This document shows, one piece after another, positions 47,001 through 55,991 of a stretch of DNA of 64,000 nt. The notes below the pieces were generated by a model. The model was not told the origin of the DNA. It did not search any database and saw only the letters and a program-made list of their open reading frames with translations. The stretch lies in the NCBI GenBank assembly GCA_036852015.1, contig JAANDG010000427.1, positions 1 to 64,000 of the forward strand, given 5' to 3'. The DNA comes from Pelodera strongyloides (Eukaryota; Nematoda; Chromadorea; Rhabditida; Rhabditidae). The stretch's first letter is position 1. Each line of letters starts with the position of its first letter. Position numbers and translations under genes: made by a program.

Positions 47001-50000
47001 TCTATGAGCCGGGCTCTCTAAAGCGAAATACCGTCCGTTTTTTGAAACACGTCGAGTACACCAGCATTCTTATGCCGCTTATGTAAGTAAACATAAATTA
47101 GAATAAAAAATCGAGCTAAATTCGAGTGAATTCGCATAAATATATACGAATTCAGTTGTCCACGATGCGTTTCAAAAAACCGGCGGGTATTTCGCTTTAA
47201 AGAAAACTGATTTTTCTCGTCCGCGTGGCTTTTAGCGTTCCATGTTTTCCGTAACACCACGATAATTTATGTTTTTATTAATTTTTTTTAGCGAATGGGC
47301 TTTCAAGTGGGTTGCGTTGAGCGAAGCAGTCACTACCTATCTACTACCATTCGTTTGCACGATTGGAACAGATCTGGCGGTATTGTTATGGACGCGACAC
47401 CAATCATCACCGTGAGTACTTCATAAGTGTTGCCTACTTTGATTATGAACTTTATGCATTACTCTCTCTCCCTCTCTTTCTCTATCTATCTCTCTCTCTC
47501 TCTCTCTCTAACTCTCTCTATCTCTCTTCTCGTCTCTCTCTCTATCTCTTTCTCTCTATCTCTATCTCTCTCGCTCTCTAACTATATCTCTCTCTGTCTC
47601 TAGCGTGCTATTTCACCCATGTATCTTCATCCATAATCCTTTTGTCTCTACACTAATGGGGTTTGAAAGTATCCTTGCAAGCATCAAATGGCATAATCGT
47701 GCGCAATTTACCGTAATTTTGAATACACCTTTGAAATTTATCCGCAATATTGGAAATACACCTGTTATGGTAAAGAGGAGAGAATGCGAACTATTTTAAA
47801 AAATGGTCCCGTGGCCACCGGCCGCAAAAACGGTCCGTAGATATTCTCGTGTAGTTCCAAGATACGGAAATTTTTTCGATACTTGGAAGCGGTCATACTT
47901 GCAAACCCCATAAATTGGGCCATAAGTCAACCCTCAACTACTAGACTCTATCCTTATCCTGGACTTACAACAGAAATGTGCTATCTTTAGAGATAATCAG
48001 CCATTTGCATTAAACTAAACATTCCTTTAAAGAGTAAGAAGTGAAGGTTGGAAAAACCCCGTGATGCCCCCGCTTAGTAATTGGGGCTGTTAACCCGTGT
48101 ATCGTGGGGGGTTTTCTAGGTATACCCTGGTCTTTTCTCTTGCAAAAGAGGAAGCATTACGTGGGCCATTTACTTCTCCAGTGGCTTTTTTTATAGAAAT
48201 TAAAGGCAACATGTTGGGAAGTTAACTGAACTTTTATTAGAGCTAAAATAGAATATGGGGGTACTAAACTAAATAAGTAAAAACTAGCACAAAACTTCCC
48301 TGACCGTTACTTTCTCAATTTCGCGCAAACTTCTTGGTTGGTTCGGTTGCTTGACGTGCAGCAACCTGTCGAACAGTCTAGCTGTACGGAAAATGGTTTT
48401 GAACACCGGATACTAGGCAAACAAGGCACCACATCGCTTTAAGGGACAAGGCTTACGAGAGAATAACTGTGCTGCAAATTTCTTATGATGTGCGCCTGAG
48501 CTCTGCGGTTCCAATTATGAAAACCCCATTACCAGAAATTCAAAACTAAGCGAGTTATTTGGCACAAACTAGCAGACAAATTTTTTGGAGGCTACTCAGT
48601 TTTGGATATAGGTAGCAGGTGAAACATATGCCTTTCCACGTGCTTACGGTATGTTCCCGCCGGTGGTTTTTGTTAAATAACTCGCTGGGTTTTACGTTTC
48701 ATTGAATGCGGTTTGCGTGATTACGTTCGCATTGCTCACCCGCATGGTTTGAGTATTTTCAAGGCAAATCAGTTTCTTGTGAGCCTGACCCTATAAAGGC
48801 TTTATGTGCTGCCAAATGAAGTAATGACTGATTTTCCAGGTTTACGTTAATTGCCGCCGAAGGTGTCTCAACAACAACACTGAAAGGCGAACGACCAGAT
48901 GAGCGGTCCGGATTCAAGATACAGAGTTCGAAGAGCATTCAGGTATGTGGAAGAGTGACGCCTTACATTGCATGACTACCCGAAACAGGGGAATAGTCGG
49001 AAGCGGAAGGGTAAACGTGGTGGCGAGTGTGACGTAAAAGGGAGTTCCAAGTTCCAACCGCGCAGCGCACCCTCAGCTAACCGCGCAGCGCACCAAAAAG
49101 AGCGGGCGAAGGCGGCTGGCTAGCGCTAGGGGCGCGCTGCGAGGTTTAGGATCAGCGTAACTTTATATATTAACTCTTTATTCCATGAAGTGTACATAAA
49201 ATCATGTAAAAACAAAATAGAGAGATAAACGCTCACAGGCTAGACACATTCAGGAGGTCTAGCTACTTATGTGGTGCTAATAAACTTAATTTTCAAGTAA
49301 TATATGGAAAGAGCAAACTCATTACCAAATACTAGCGGTTCGAATGGAATTAAAGGAATTATTTAAAACGTGTACTTTACAAACATCAATATTTTAGTCG
49401 CACCTAAAAAGAAGACAAGTGGCAATTCGACGATGCTTAGTAATGGCGACTGTTCAGGTACGTTCAATTATCCAATGCACCTTCACTGAGGAAACTTGGC
49501 CGGTGGGCCGCGCGCTCTGGGCGGGTGCGCGGCAATACCTGGGCGCGACACTTTTCAGCGCGCCGTCCACCGCCATTTGGCGCGCGACCCACCACCCAAA
49601 GTTGCACGTTGTTACAAAATACTGTAGTGGAATGTACTTCTTATACGCTTATTTTTTTACTTCGATGATTCTTATATCCTACTGTAATGAGGCTTCATAC
49701 TCAGGCTTCGTTTTTACCACTGTTTACAGTAATGGAGTGTTGAAGTTATTTATTACTGCAAGTTCTTTTAATTCCAGGTGATTCTCAACGCTCCGCACTA
49801 CACATTACAAGTAGCGGATGAAATCTACGCTCTCAGGTAATTTTCTTCCCATAATAAACATAGCTTCCAGTGCTGATAGATTGGTTACAAACATCCGTCT
49901 CCTTCCGCGCAGCCCAGACGAAAAATTGTGTGCGGCGAAAAGGCGCACTTCTAGGGGAGGAGCGCGGCAGGAACGGCACAGATAACTGAGATAACTGTCT

Positions 50001-53000
50001 AGGCGCGGATGGAAGGATTACAAACTCTGAGTTCTCATTTTCAGCTACTCCGAGCAGTACGCCAAGTTGTATTTCTACTTGGACGCCTTCCTCTACATAC
50101 TCTACCTCGTCCAGTTTCCAATTCTGATTGTCCATATATGGTTTCTCAATCATCAATCCCGGAGTCGCCGCCGGAGAAATACGTTGGTTTATGTTTCATT
50201 TCTATTTCAGAAGACTCGACCGCACTGTTTCAATAGTAATTGTTTGACATTTCACTAAGCTGGCAAACCGTGTCGTATAATAACAGAGATGAGGTGGTTG
50301 CGTTCCATACCACCGACAGAACTTTCAAACCCACGTGCCATACCGCTTTAATATATTTCAGTTTCACCCTGTAATTGACGTTTTCCAAATGGGACGTCAT
50401 CTAGTTAAGGTCCGATTTGGGACACGTGAAGCCGTTAAGGAGGTTTTGTCCCGTGCTTCCAGGCTTCGTTACTCTCCGTTTGAGAAGGTCCACATTAGGC
50501 CTTCTCTGACGGTTGAGCAACGAGCAGAGCGGTCGACGAACCTCCGAAATGCGCTACACGAGAAGCGGGAACGTGAATCACGCGGCGAGCATGTGTTCAT
50601 TCGTAGTCTTCCAAACTATATGGAATTCTCGGTTGAACGGAGGCGAGCTGGCGGGAGGACCGTTCCAACTTCGAGGAACCCAAACCGGCCCCGCGTCTAG
50701 GAACTAATCTGAGAGTTGATGGTACGACCACAAAGGTTATGTATAGTAATATATTGTCTTTAAAGAAAAAGATAACAGAAGTCAAGGTCATACTCGATTC
50801 TCAGTCTCCAGACGTTTTCTTGTTCACTGAAACTTGGTTACAAGATATGCAAACTGACTGTAGTATTATTTCACATCTTTCTGGCTATAGTATCCTTCGC
50901 ACTGACCGTAATTCTACTACTGGCGGCGGTGTAGCTATTCTGTTAAAAACGTCATTAGTTACAAACGTTATCTCAAATTTTAATGATGTGTGGTTTGAAG
51001 CAATTGTAGTCGATGTTTTTCTTTCCCAACCAGTAAGATTTTGCCTAGTCTATTTTAAGCCAGCATCAGCCCTGGAAAATGTTGTTTCGTTATGTGACTA
51101 TTTGGCTCAGTTTATAGCTACTGATTATCCGTGTATTGTAGTTGGAGATTTTAATTTGCCTTCAATTAATTGGTCAGAATATGTTGCTAGTGGTACAGGC
51201 CCTTCCCTATTTCTAGAATTTTGTCGTTCAGCAAATATGAGTCAGTTTGTTAAGTTTCCTACTCGTAAGAACCATTGCCTTGATTTGGTCCTTTCTTCGG
51301 ACAACATTATATCTAGTTCATTAATTTGTATGCCACCACCACGCAAATGTGACCATTGTGTCCTCTCGTTTGAAATTTGCGTATCGCCTGAAACAAACGT
51401 TATCAGGCAGGCCTATGATTTTGGCAAGGGAGATTATCATGCGATTTCAAGGGAGATAACATGTATAAATTGGCCTAATATGCTCAGTATTCACCCAAAC
51501 GCAAATGAGTTGTACAAATTCTTTGTTTGTTACCTGCATGAACTCATGTTCAGGTACATCCCTCTTAAAAAGGTTTCAAAAGGAGGTGTCCGTATACCCA
51601 GGCATATTGAAAATCTGCTCCAACAAAAAGAAAGGTTATTTCCTTTGTCAGAGCAAAATCCTGGTAACAAAGAAAAGTATGAACTCGTTTGCACTTGGCT
51701 GAAAAAGGCTTCTGACAAATATTATAGCAATGTTGAACGAAAGATTATTGCCTCCGGGCAACTAAGTCAGTTGTATAGGTACATACGTTCCGGCACTTCA
51801 CGTTCTTTTACGAGTAATCATACTGTAACCGACTTAGATAATAATGTTCACGTATCCTATCAAAATAGATCAAATGCATTTGTTGTGTATTTTCAGTCAA
51901 ACTTTATCAAAGATGACAATATTTCCCATGAAATAGATAGTCCAGTTTTAGCTAATATTGATTAAATGAAGGCAAGACTTCCAAATGTTGTTATTAGTCC
52001 CTCAGCAATTATGTCACTTATTGACAAATGGAAGTTTTCGTTTTCACGTTCACCAGATAGTTTACCTATGCAAGTGCTTAAAGAGATCAGTGCATCAGTA
52101 TCCGTTCCGCTTTGTGTCATTTTTAATCGATCTTTAATGAGCGGGGAAATTCCTTTCTTTTGGAAATGGTCATGCGTTATTCCATTGCTTAAAGGAAATT
52201 CCTCGAATTCTTTGGTTAGTAACTATAGACCGGTCAGTATCACTTGCTTTACGTGCAGAATTTTCGAGAAAATTTTGGTTAAATATATATTGGAGTTCGC
52301 ACATAGCAATAATTTAATTCCCAGTGAGCAACATGGTTTTCTAAAGAATCGGTCAAGAGAAACAGCTATCCTTTGTGCACTAAATGATTGGACACTTGCA
52401 ATTGAAAATAATCATCAGGTGGACATAGTGTATTTTGATTTTGCAAAGGCTTTTGACCGTGTTTCTCACAAGAAACTACTTGGAAAACTTAGAACCATGT
52501 TGTTTCCTGAGTACATATGTAGATGGATACAAAATTGGCTAGAAGATCGTAAGATGATTGTCCGTGTTGGTAACGCTACTTCTAATGTCGTTGACTGTAT
52601 AAGTGGTGTGCCACAAGGCTCAGTTTTAGGCCCTATACTGTTCACCCTTTTTACAGCAGATCTCGCTACATGTTTAAGAAATATGGGTATTAAATTCGTT
52701 ATGTATGCTGATGATATTAAAATCTATAGAGAAATTTCTAAGCCGTCTGATAGAATAGATTTGCAAAGTGCCATAAATGTTGTTTATGAATGGTCTGAGA
52801 AATTTCAATTACCTTTGGCCCCTCATAAGTGTCAATCATTGTACTTAGGCACACGTAATCCCAAGGTGGATTACATTTGCAATGGTTCTACAATATCGAA
52901 GGTAACTGAAATTAAAGATCTCGGTTTCATTATAACTGATAATCTCAGTTTTACTAAGCATGTTTCGTTTGTTTGTATTCAGGCGAGGAAGAGAATGTTT

Positions 53001-53792
53001 GCACTATTTCGAACTCTCAAAACCCATAAGACCAGAATTCTCGTCCTTGCCTACACTTTGTATGTACGTTCAATTCTCGAATCTGGTTCTGTAGTATTCA
53101 ACCCTTATAAGAAAAAGGATAAGCTGGCTCTCGAAAAAGTCCAGCATATGTTTACTAAGTGTATTTTTATGAGATCTCACTTGCTTAAGTATAACGAAAC
53201 TCCCTCTAGTAATGAAAGAAATGTTGCTTTAAACTTGGATTCACTAGTAGATCGAAGAAAGAGTGCTGATGCTAAAATGCTCCGGAAAATATTGGCCGGT
53301 AAGTGTGGAATACACTTACAAAAAATGTACAAGTTTCGAGTTTCTATCACACGTAGAGGTAGATCAAAGGTCATTATTTCCAGAGTAATTAAAATGGTAC
53401 GCAGACACTCATTCGTACATCGAACCGCGTTAATGATTGAGAGCAATCCGACAATATTTTCCCATTCGTAGCCTTCAGTTATGATCTCCTGTATATTGTT
53501 GTATTTCTTTTTTGTTCGCTTTTTATGTCTTTGTGTATTTTATCGACAAACTGTGCGTGTACATTTTTGTGTGCGTAATAAATATTATTATTATATAATA
53601 TATTTCAGTTTCAGGCGCAGTTTCATGTACTCCAGCGCGCACGTCACCGCAACTCCTTCAATGTACCGAGAACACGGACACGATGAGATGCATTCTATCC
53701 AATCTAAATCCCCGACTAACAATCACGTCTACAAAGAGTGTCTGTCCAGATCTACTAGTGATAATGCCTCATCTCTGCCCATGGATTTATAA
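44065..53792 (+). CDS. Seven-transmembrane G-protein-coupled receptor (nematode peptide or chemoreceptor type)
   Basis: Plasma-membrane receptor, probably neuronal. Supported exons: 44065-44160, 44642-44789 (or to 44758), 45578-45817, 45990-46073, 46310-46401, 47292-47411, 48840-48942, 49398-49457, 49778-49836, 50045-50140, 53609-53792. The ATG lies four bases after an acceptor. TM1-TM2 are in exons 1-2. TM3 has the conserved Cys (GPITCKAMHF) and ends in MFLQRCTLVFFPLK, with QR in place of the classic DRY. TM4 is LLLLNLGFSMITQSWALVL. An extracellular Cys (HVTCERD) can pair with TM3. TM5 has TYLLPFVCTIGTDLAV. TM6 has LVMATVQVILNAPHYTLQ. TM7 is FLYILYLVQFPILIVHI, without NPxxY. The last exon gives a helix-8-like FRRSF and a Ser/Thr-rich tail. 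The exon 2 to 3 junction is out of phase with the usual donor, so an alternative donor (44758) or a missed exon is needed. If the last intron is not spliced, a short alternative tail ends near 50270. QR and NAP features recall nematode FMRFamide/myosuppressin-like receptors, but I cannot assign a ligand. Confidence 0.75.
44366..44470. mobile_element. Short GC-rich inverted-repeat element in receptor intron 1
   Basis: The arms GTGCAAGCTGCAACGCTACG and CGTAGTGTTGCCGCTTGCAC are inverted with few mismatches around a 50-bp middle. A related sequence may lie at 34525-34610. Confidence 0.7.
47018..47200. mobile_element. TTAA-type foldback MITE, copy 9, in receptor intron 5
   Basis: Left end CTAAAGCGAAATACCGTCCG; right end CGGCGGGTATTTCGCTTTAA. 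Confidence 0.85.
47463..47600. repeat. CT/TATC microsatellite in receptor intron 6
   Basis: About 135 bp of TCTC and TATC units just downstream of the exon 6 donor. Confidence 0.88.
50349..50366 (+). repeat. Left target-site duplication of the LINE, carrying a splice acceptor
   Basis: The 18-base string TAATATATTTCAGTTTCA is repeated exactly at 53596-53613. It includes the TTTCAG acceptor of the receptor's final exon. Splicing to this left copy would enter LINE sequence and meet a stop within a few codons in the receptor frame. Confidence 0.9.
50367..50700 (+). CDS. LINE ORF1 C-terminal fragment (5'-truncated)
   Basis: ORF1 proteins of CR1/Jockey-type LINEs bind element RNA. The frame is open from the left duplication (no true start) to TAG at 50698-50700. 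It shows VFQMGR, KVRFGTREAVKEVLSRA, LRYSPF and IRPSLTVEQRAE, a pattern typical of the C-terminal part of such ORF1 proteins, followed by a basic tail. The N-terminal portion is missing through 5' truncation. Confidence 0.8.
50739..51965 (+). CDS. LINE ORF2 N-terminal part: apurinic-type endonuclease
   Basis: Nicks target DNA to prime reverse transcription. Motifs: NILSLKKKI at the start, catalytic Glu in FTETWL, GGGVAILLK, GDFNLPSINW, LDLVLSS and the DHCVLSF (SDH-like) end of the fold. The 408-codon frame ends at TAA 51963-51965, and the next codon in the same frame is an ATG that opens the reverse-transcriptase part. The frame may start upstream, overlapping the end of ORF1. Confidence 0.93.
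   Translation: MYSNILSLKKKITEVKVILDSQSPDVFLFTETWLQDMQTDCSIISHLSGYSILRTDRNSTTGGGVAILLKTSLVTNVISNFNDVWFEAIVVDVFLSQPVRFCLVYFKPASALENVVSLCDYLAQFIATDYPCIVVGDFNLPSINWSEYVASGTGPSLFLEFCRSANMSQFVKFPTRKNHCLDLVLSSDNIISSSLICMPPPRKCDHCVLSFEICVSPETNVIRQAYDFGKGDYHAISREITCINWPNMLSIHPNANELYKFFVCYLHELMFRYIPLKKVSKGGVRIPRHIENLLQQKERLFPLSEQNPGNKEKYELVCTWLKKASDKYYSNVERKIIASGQLSQLYRYIRSGTSRSFTSNHTVTDLDNNVHVSYQNRSNAFVVYFQSNFIKDDNISHEIDSPVLANID
51966..53471 (+). CDS. LINE ORF2 C-terminal part: reverse transcriptase
   Basis: Reverse transcriptase of a CR1/Jockey-like element, 501 codons, same frame as the endonuclease ORF and separated from it only by one TAA. Motifs in order: NYRPVSIT, HGFLKNRS, YFDFAKAFDRVSHKKLL, GVPQGSVLGPILF, the catalytic MYADDIKIY at 52701-52727, and LGTRN / KDLGFIITDNLSF of the thumb region. 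The C-terminal region resembles Jockey/CR1 elements without an RNase H. The stop before it is most simply a nonsense mutation in a once continuous ORF2. Confidence 0.95.
   Translation: MKARLPNVVISPSAIMSLIDKWKFSFSRSPDSLPMQVLKEISASVSVPLCVIFNRSLMSGEIPFFWKWSCVIPLLKGNSSNSLVSNYRPVSITCFTCRIFEKILVKYILEFAHSNNLIPSEQHGFLKNRSRETAILCALNDWTLAIENNHQVDIVYFDFAKAFDRVSHKKLLGKLRTMLFPEYICRWIQNWLEDRKMIVRVGNATSNVVDCISGVPQGSVLGPILFTLFTADLATCLRNMGIKFVMYADDIKIYREISKPSDRIDLQSAINVVYEWSEKFQLPLAPHKCQSLYLGTRNPKVDYICNGSTISKVTEIKDLGFIITDNLSFTKHVSFVCIQARKRMFALFRTLKTHKTRILVLAYTLYVRSILESGSVVFNPYKKKDKLALEKVQHMFTKCIFMRSHLLKYNETPSSNERNVALNLDSLVDRRKSADAKMLRKILAGKCGIHLQKMYKFRVSITRRGRSKVIISRVIKMVRRHSFVHRTALMIESNPTIFSHS
53596..53613 (+). 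repeat. Right target-site duplication with the working receptor acceptor
   Basis: Same 18 bases as at 50349-50366. The acceptor AG is at 53607-53608, so the insertion point lies five bases inside the receptor's last exon. Confidence 0.9.
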
Positions 53793-54041
53793 TAGGAGCA
53801 TATTTTCATAGCTATGTTTATGTATATTTATATGTCCTGCCTCTGTAAAGACTACTCCTTTACTAAACTGTCTTTCCACATACTTTTAAATTGTTTGACA
53901 GTTCTTCAAAGGCTCAGGTTCATGTAAATGCTTACAGTGAAAATTTCTAGATTTCTAGCATGGAAACTCAAATGTTGGATTCGCTTAACTCACACTGTGA
54001 GATAGATCTAATTGTTCGTGAAAGTCTATAGTATTATACCT

Positions 54042-54157
54042 GAGGCCATATTCACCAATATGATTCCCTCGGGACAGAAAATAGCATTCTAAAGTGAGAC
54101 ACGCAGAGAAAAGCGCGGGGAATTCCCCACGGTGAATTGAGTGGTGAATAGGGCCTC
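54042..54157. mobile_element. Short inverted-repeat element (GAGGCCATATTCACCA ends)
   Basis: The ends GAGGCCATATTCACCA and TGGTGAATAGGGCCTC are inverted with one or two mismatches. A decayed relative may be at 16435-16530 in the secreted-protein gene's intron. Confidence 0.65.
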
Positions 54158-55154
54158 TAGCTCTAGACGTCTGATGTCCGTCGATTACAGTAATCTCCTC
54201 CTATGATCTCAAACTACACGTTTCGGGTTATTAATCATCGCTATCATTGTCGAATTTATCATTGTTTTAATTTTGTCTTCTTCAAAGTGATATATATAAA
54301 AAGTTTCTGTTTTAAAATACTCCTTGACACATTGCAATGACCTGTGAACAGTGATTATGTGAAAATCTCAGCGCCGCCATAAAACCAACAAAACACAGCA
54401 GTCCAACGCCACGCCACATTTTTTATTCAAAAACATAATTTCATCAAACTACAAACTACAAAAGAAAAACAATTTATACAGCATAACAATTCAATTAAGT
54501 AAGTAATGCGCACTAGCACATATGGATTCATACAAATGATTAGGTTATAGGCACTTTATTGCAGGGGAACGCAAAAGGACAGCTAGCCAAACTTGTCGCC
54601 GCGCACACTGGGCTCAAAAGGAGTGGGCCGCACATCTCGCCAGTGCACCGCATATTTTTCAAAGTCGGTTGCACTAATTCGGCGGGCGCAGCCAGCCTTG
54701 AATACATTATTTTGTGTGCCGCCCACCGCGCCAAGCTTCAACAGCATACATATTCAATAATTGCGAACGGAAACAATAACTATACTAACAGATTCATTGC
54801 TGGTTCTCAAATATATATATATGAAACATTACGCACACACGTTCCCGTGCACTTCCCAGCTCTCACAAACAAAAAGATATGTGGACGTAGCTCAATAAAC
54901 TCAAAATACCAAATCACAATCCTTGACAACTTTTTATGAAATACTTTTTTGTAATCACTTCGTAGTCTAATTTTTCAACACATTCTTAAAATGACAACTG
55001 AAAATTGAAGACCGCGGTGAGAAAATTTAGTAAACAAAGAATAGGGCGCATAATTAGTATGCTAATAATCACAGTTAGAAAAGTATGTATTACAAACAAA
55101 TACCCAGGGAAACATTGGATTTAGGTCAATGATATAAACAACAAAGGTAGTTAT

Positions 55155-55330
55155 GGCGGCACGGCGCGTAGCTTTTTGAAACCCACGTATTATATACAGT
55201 TTATGTCATTTATGTGTCCTTCTGCGCATTTCGAAAGTTCCGGTACATAATCGAACAAATTTGCATACAGTACATGGATCATACAAATGTAAATCATACG
55301 TTTCATAAACCGCGCGACATACCGCTTTAA
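55155..55330. mobile_element. Foldback element of the GCGGTAT subfamily
   Basis: Left CGCGTAGCTTTTTGAAACCC; right TTTCATAAACCGCGCGACAT then ACCGCTTTAA. Ends are imperfectly inverted; left limit approximate. Confidence 0.55.
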
Positions 55331-55708
55331 AATTTGCAAAAGATAGATGGAAAAATAGCTCAACATGAAGAAGTTGTATACATGAAATCACCTGTGTTTG
55401 CGGTGGGCCGTCTCTAACGGATTTGGTACCATTATTTAAAGCAAAAATTGTTTTCTTATATATAAGATAATAAGAAAATAATTTAAAGTTTAAAGTACTT
55501 GCAAACGTGCCACATCCCAATCCTTTGATGAAAAGTTACACACATTTCGCAGGCGGAAAGAGGTGAATTTCGATCTGAAGAATTCGTTTTTTTTTACTAA
55601 AACAATGTGAAAGGAACAAATCAATGCCTAGAGTCCCTAGAGATGGCTCACTGGAAGAGCAAGATTATGCGTTAGGTACAATTTTTCGTGTACCTGACGC
55701 AGACGCTT

Positions 55709-55878
55709 TTAAATGGTATTGCACGTGGTTTATGAATCGTGTGTTGGACAAATGCGTTCCCACGTATTATATTGCAAACTGCCATTACATGAAAGAAGCA
55801 GAATGCAATACAATCTACGTATAGCAGATTGCATGGGAATTCGACTACGCTTCACAAACCTCGCATCATAACGTTTAA
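55709..55878. mobile_element. TTAA-flanked element of the GCGGTAT subfamily
   Basis: Left TTAAATGGTATTGCACGTGG; right CACAAACCTCGCATCATAAC then GTTTAA. Inverted ends, TTAA on both sides, 170 bp. Confidence 0.65.
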
Positions 55879-55991
55879 AACAAAGATCATAGTTTTTCTC
55901 TAGGCAAAGGAAAAGCAGCACGGTTTCAGAAGCCCATAATTGTCAAAGCAACTAATCAATGATGTACTGTACATTAAAGCAATTAAATAAA

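Larger units (their letters stand above)
50367..53595 (+). mobile_element. Non-LTR retrotransposon (CR1/Jockey-like LINE), 5'-truncated, nested in the receptor gene
   Basis: About 3.2 kb, bounded by a perfect 18-bp duplication and ending in a TAATAAATATTATTATTAT tail. It begins inside ORF1 and contains the whole of ORF2, interrupted by one stop. It lies in the same orientation as the host gene. Perfect duplications, near-intact ORFs and one visible lesion point to a recent insertion. Confidence 0.95.
53793..55991. other. Convergent intergenic region
   Basis: Separates the receptor (plus) from the GOLGA7 homologue (minus). Contains the elements at 54042-54157, about 55155-55330 and 55709-55878, and a GC-richer patch at 54560-54740 with no recognisable coding motif. 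Confidence 0.5.

Noticed and set aside
50335..50366. In-frame start codon upstream of the LINE ORF1 fragment
   Set aside because: It lies in the flanking host repeat and target duplication, not in the LINE, so it is a chance start.
54559..54939. Plus-strand frame of 126 codons after the receptor
   Set aside because: No domain or splice support; overlaps a GC-richer repeat-like patch and ends in low-complexity sequence.
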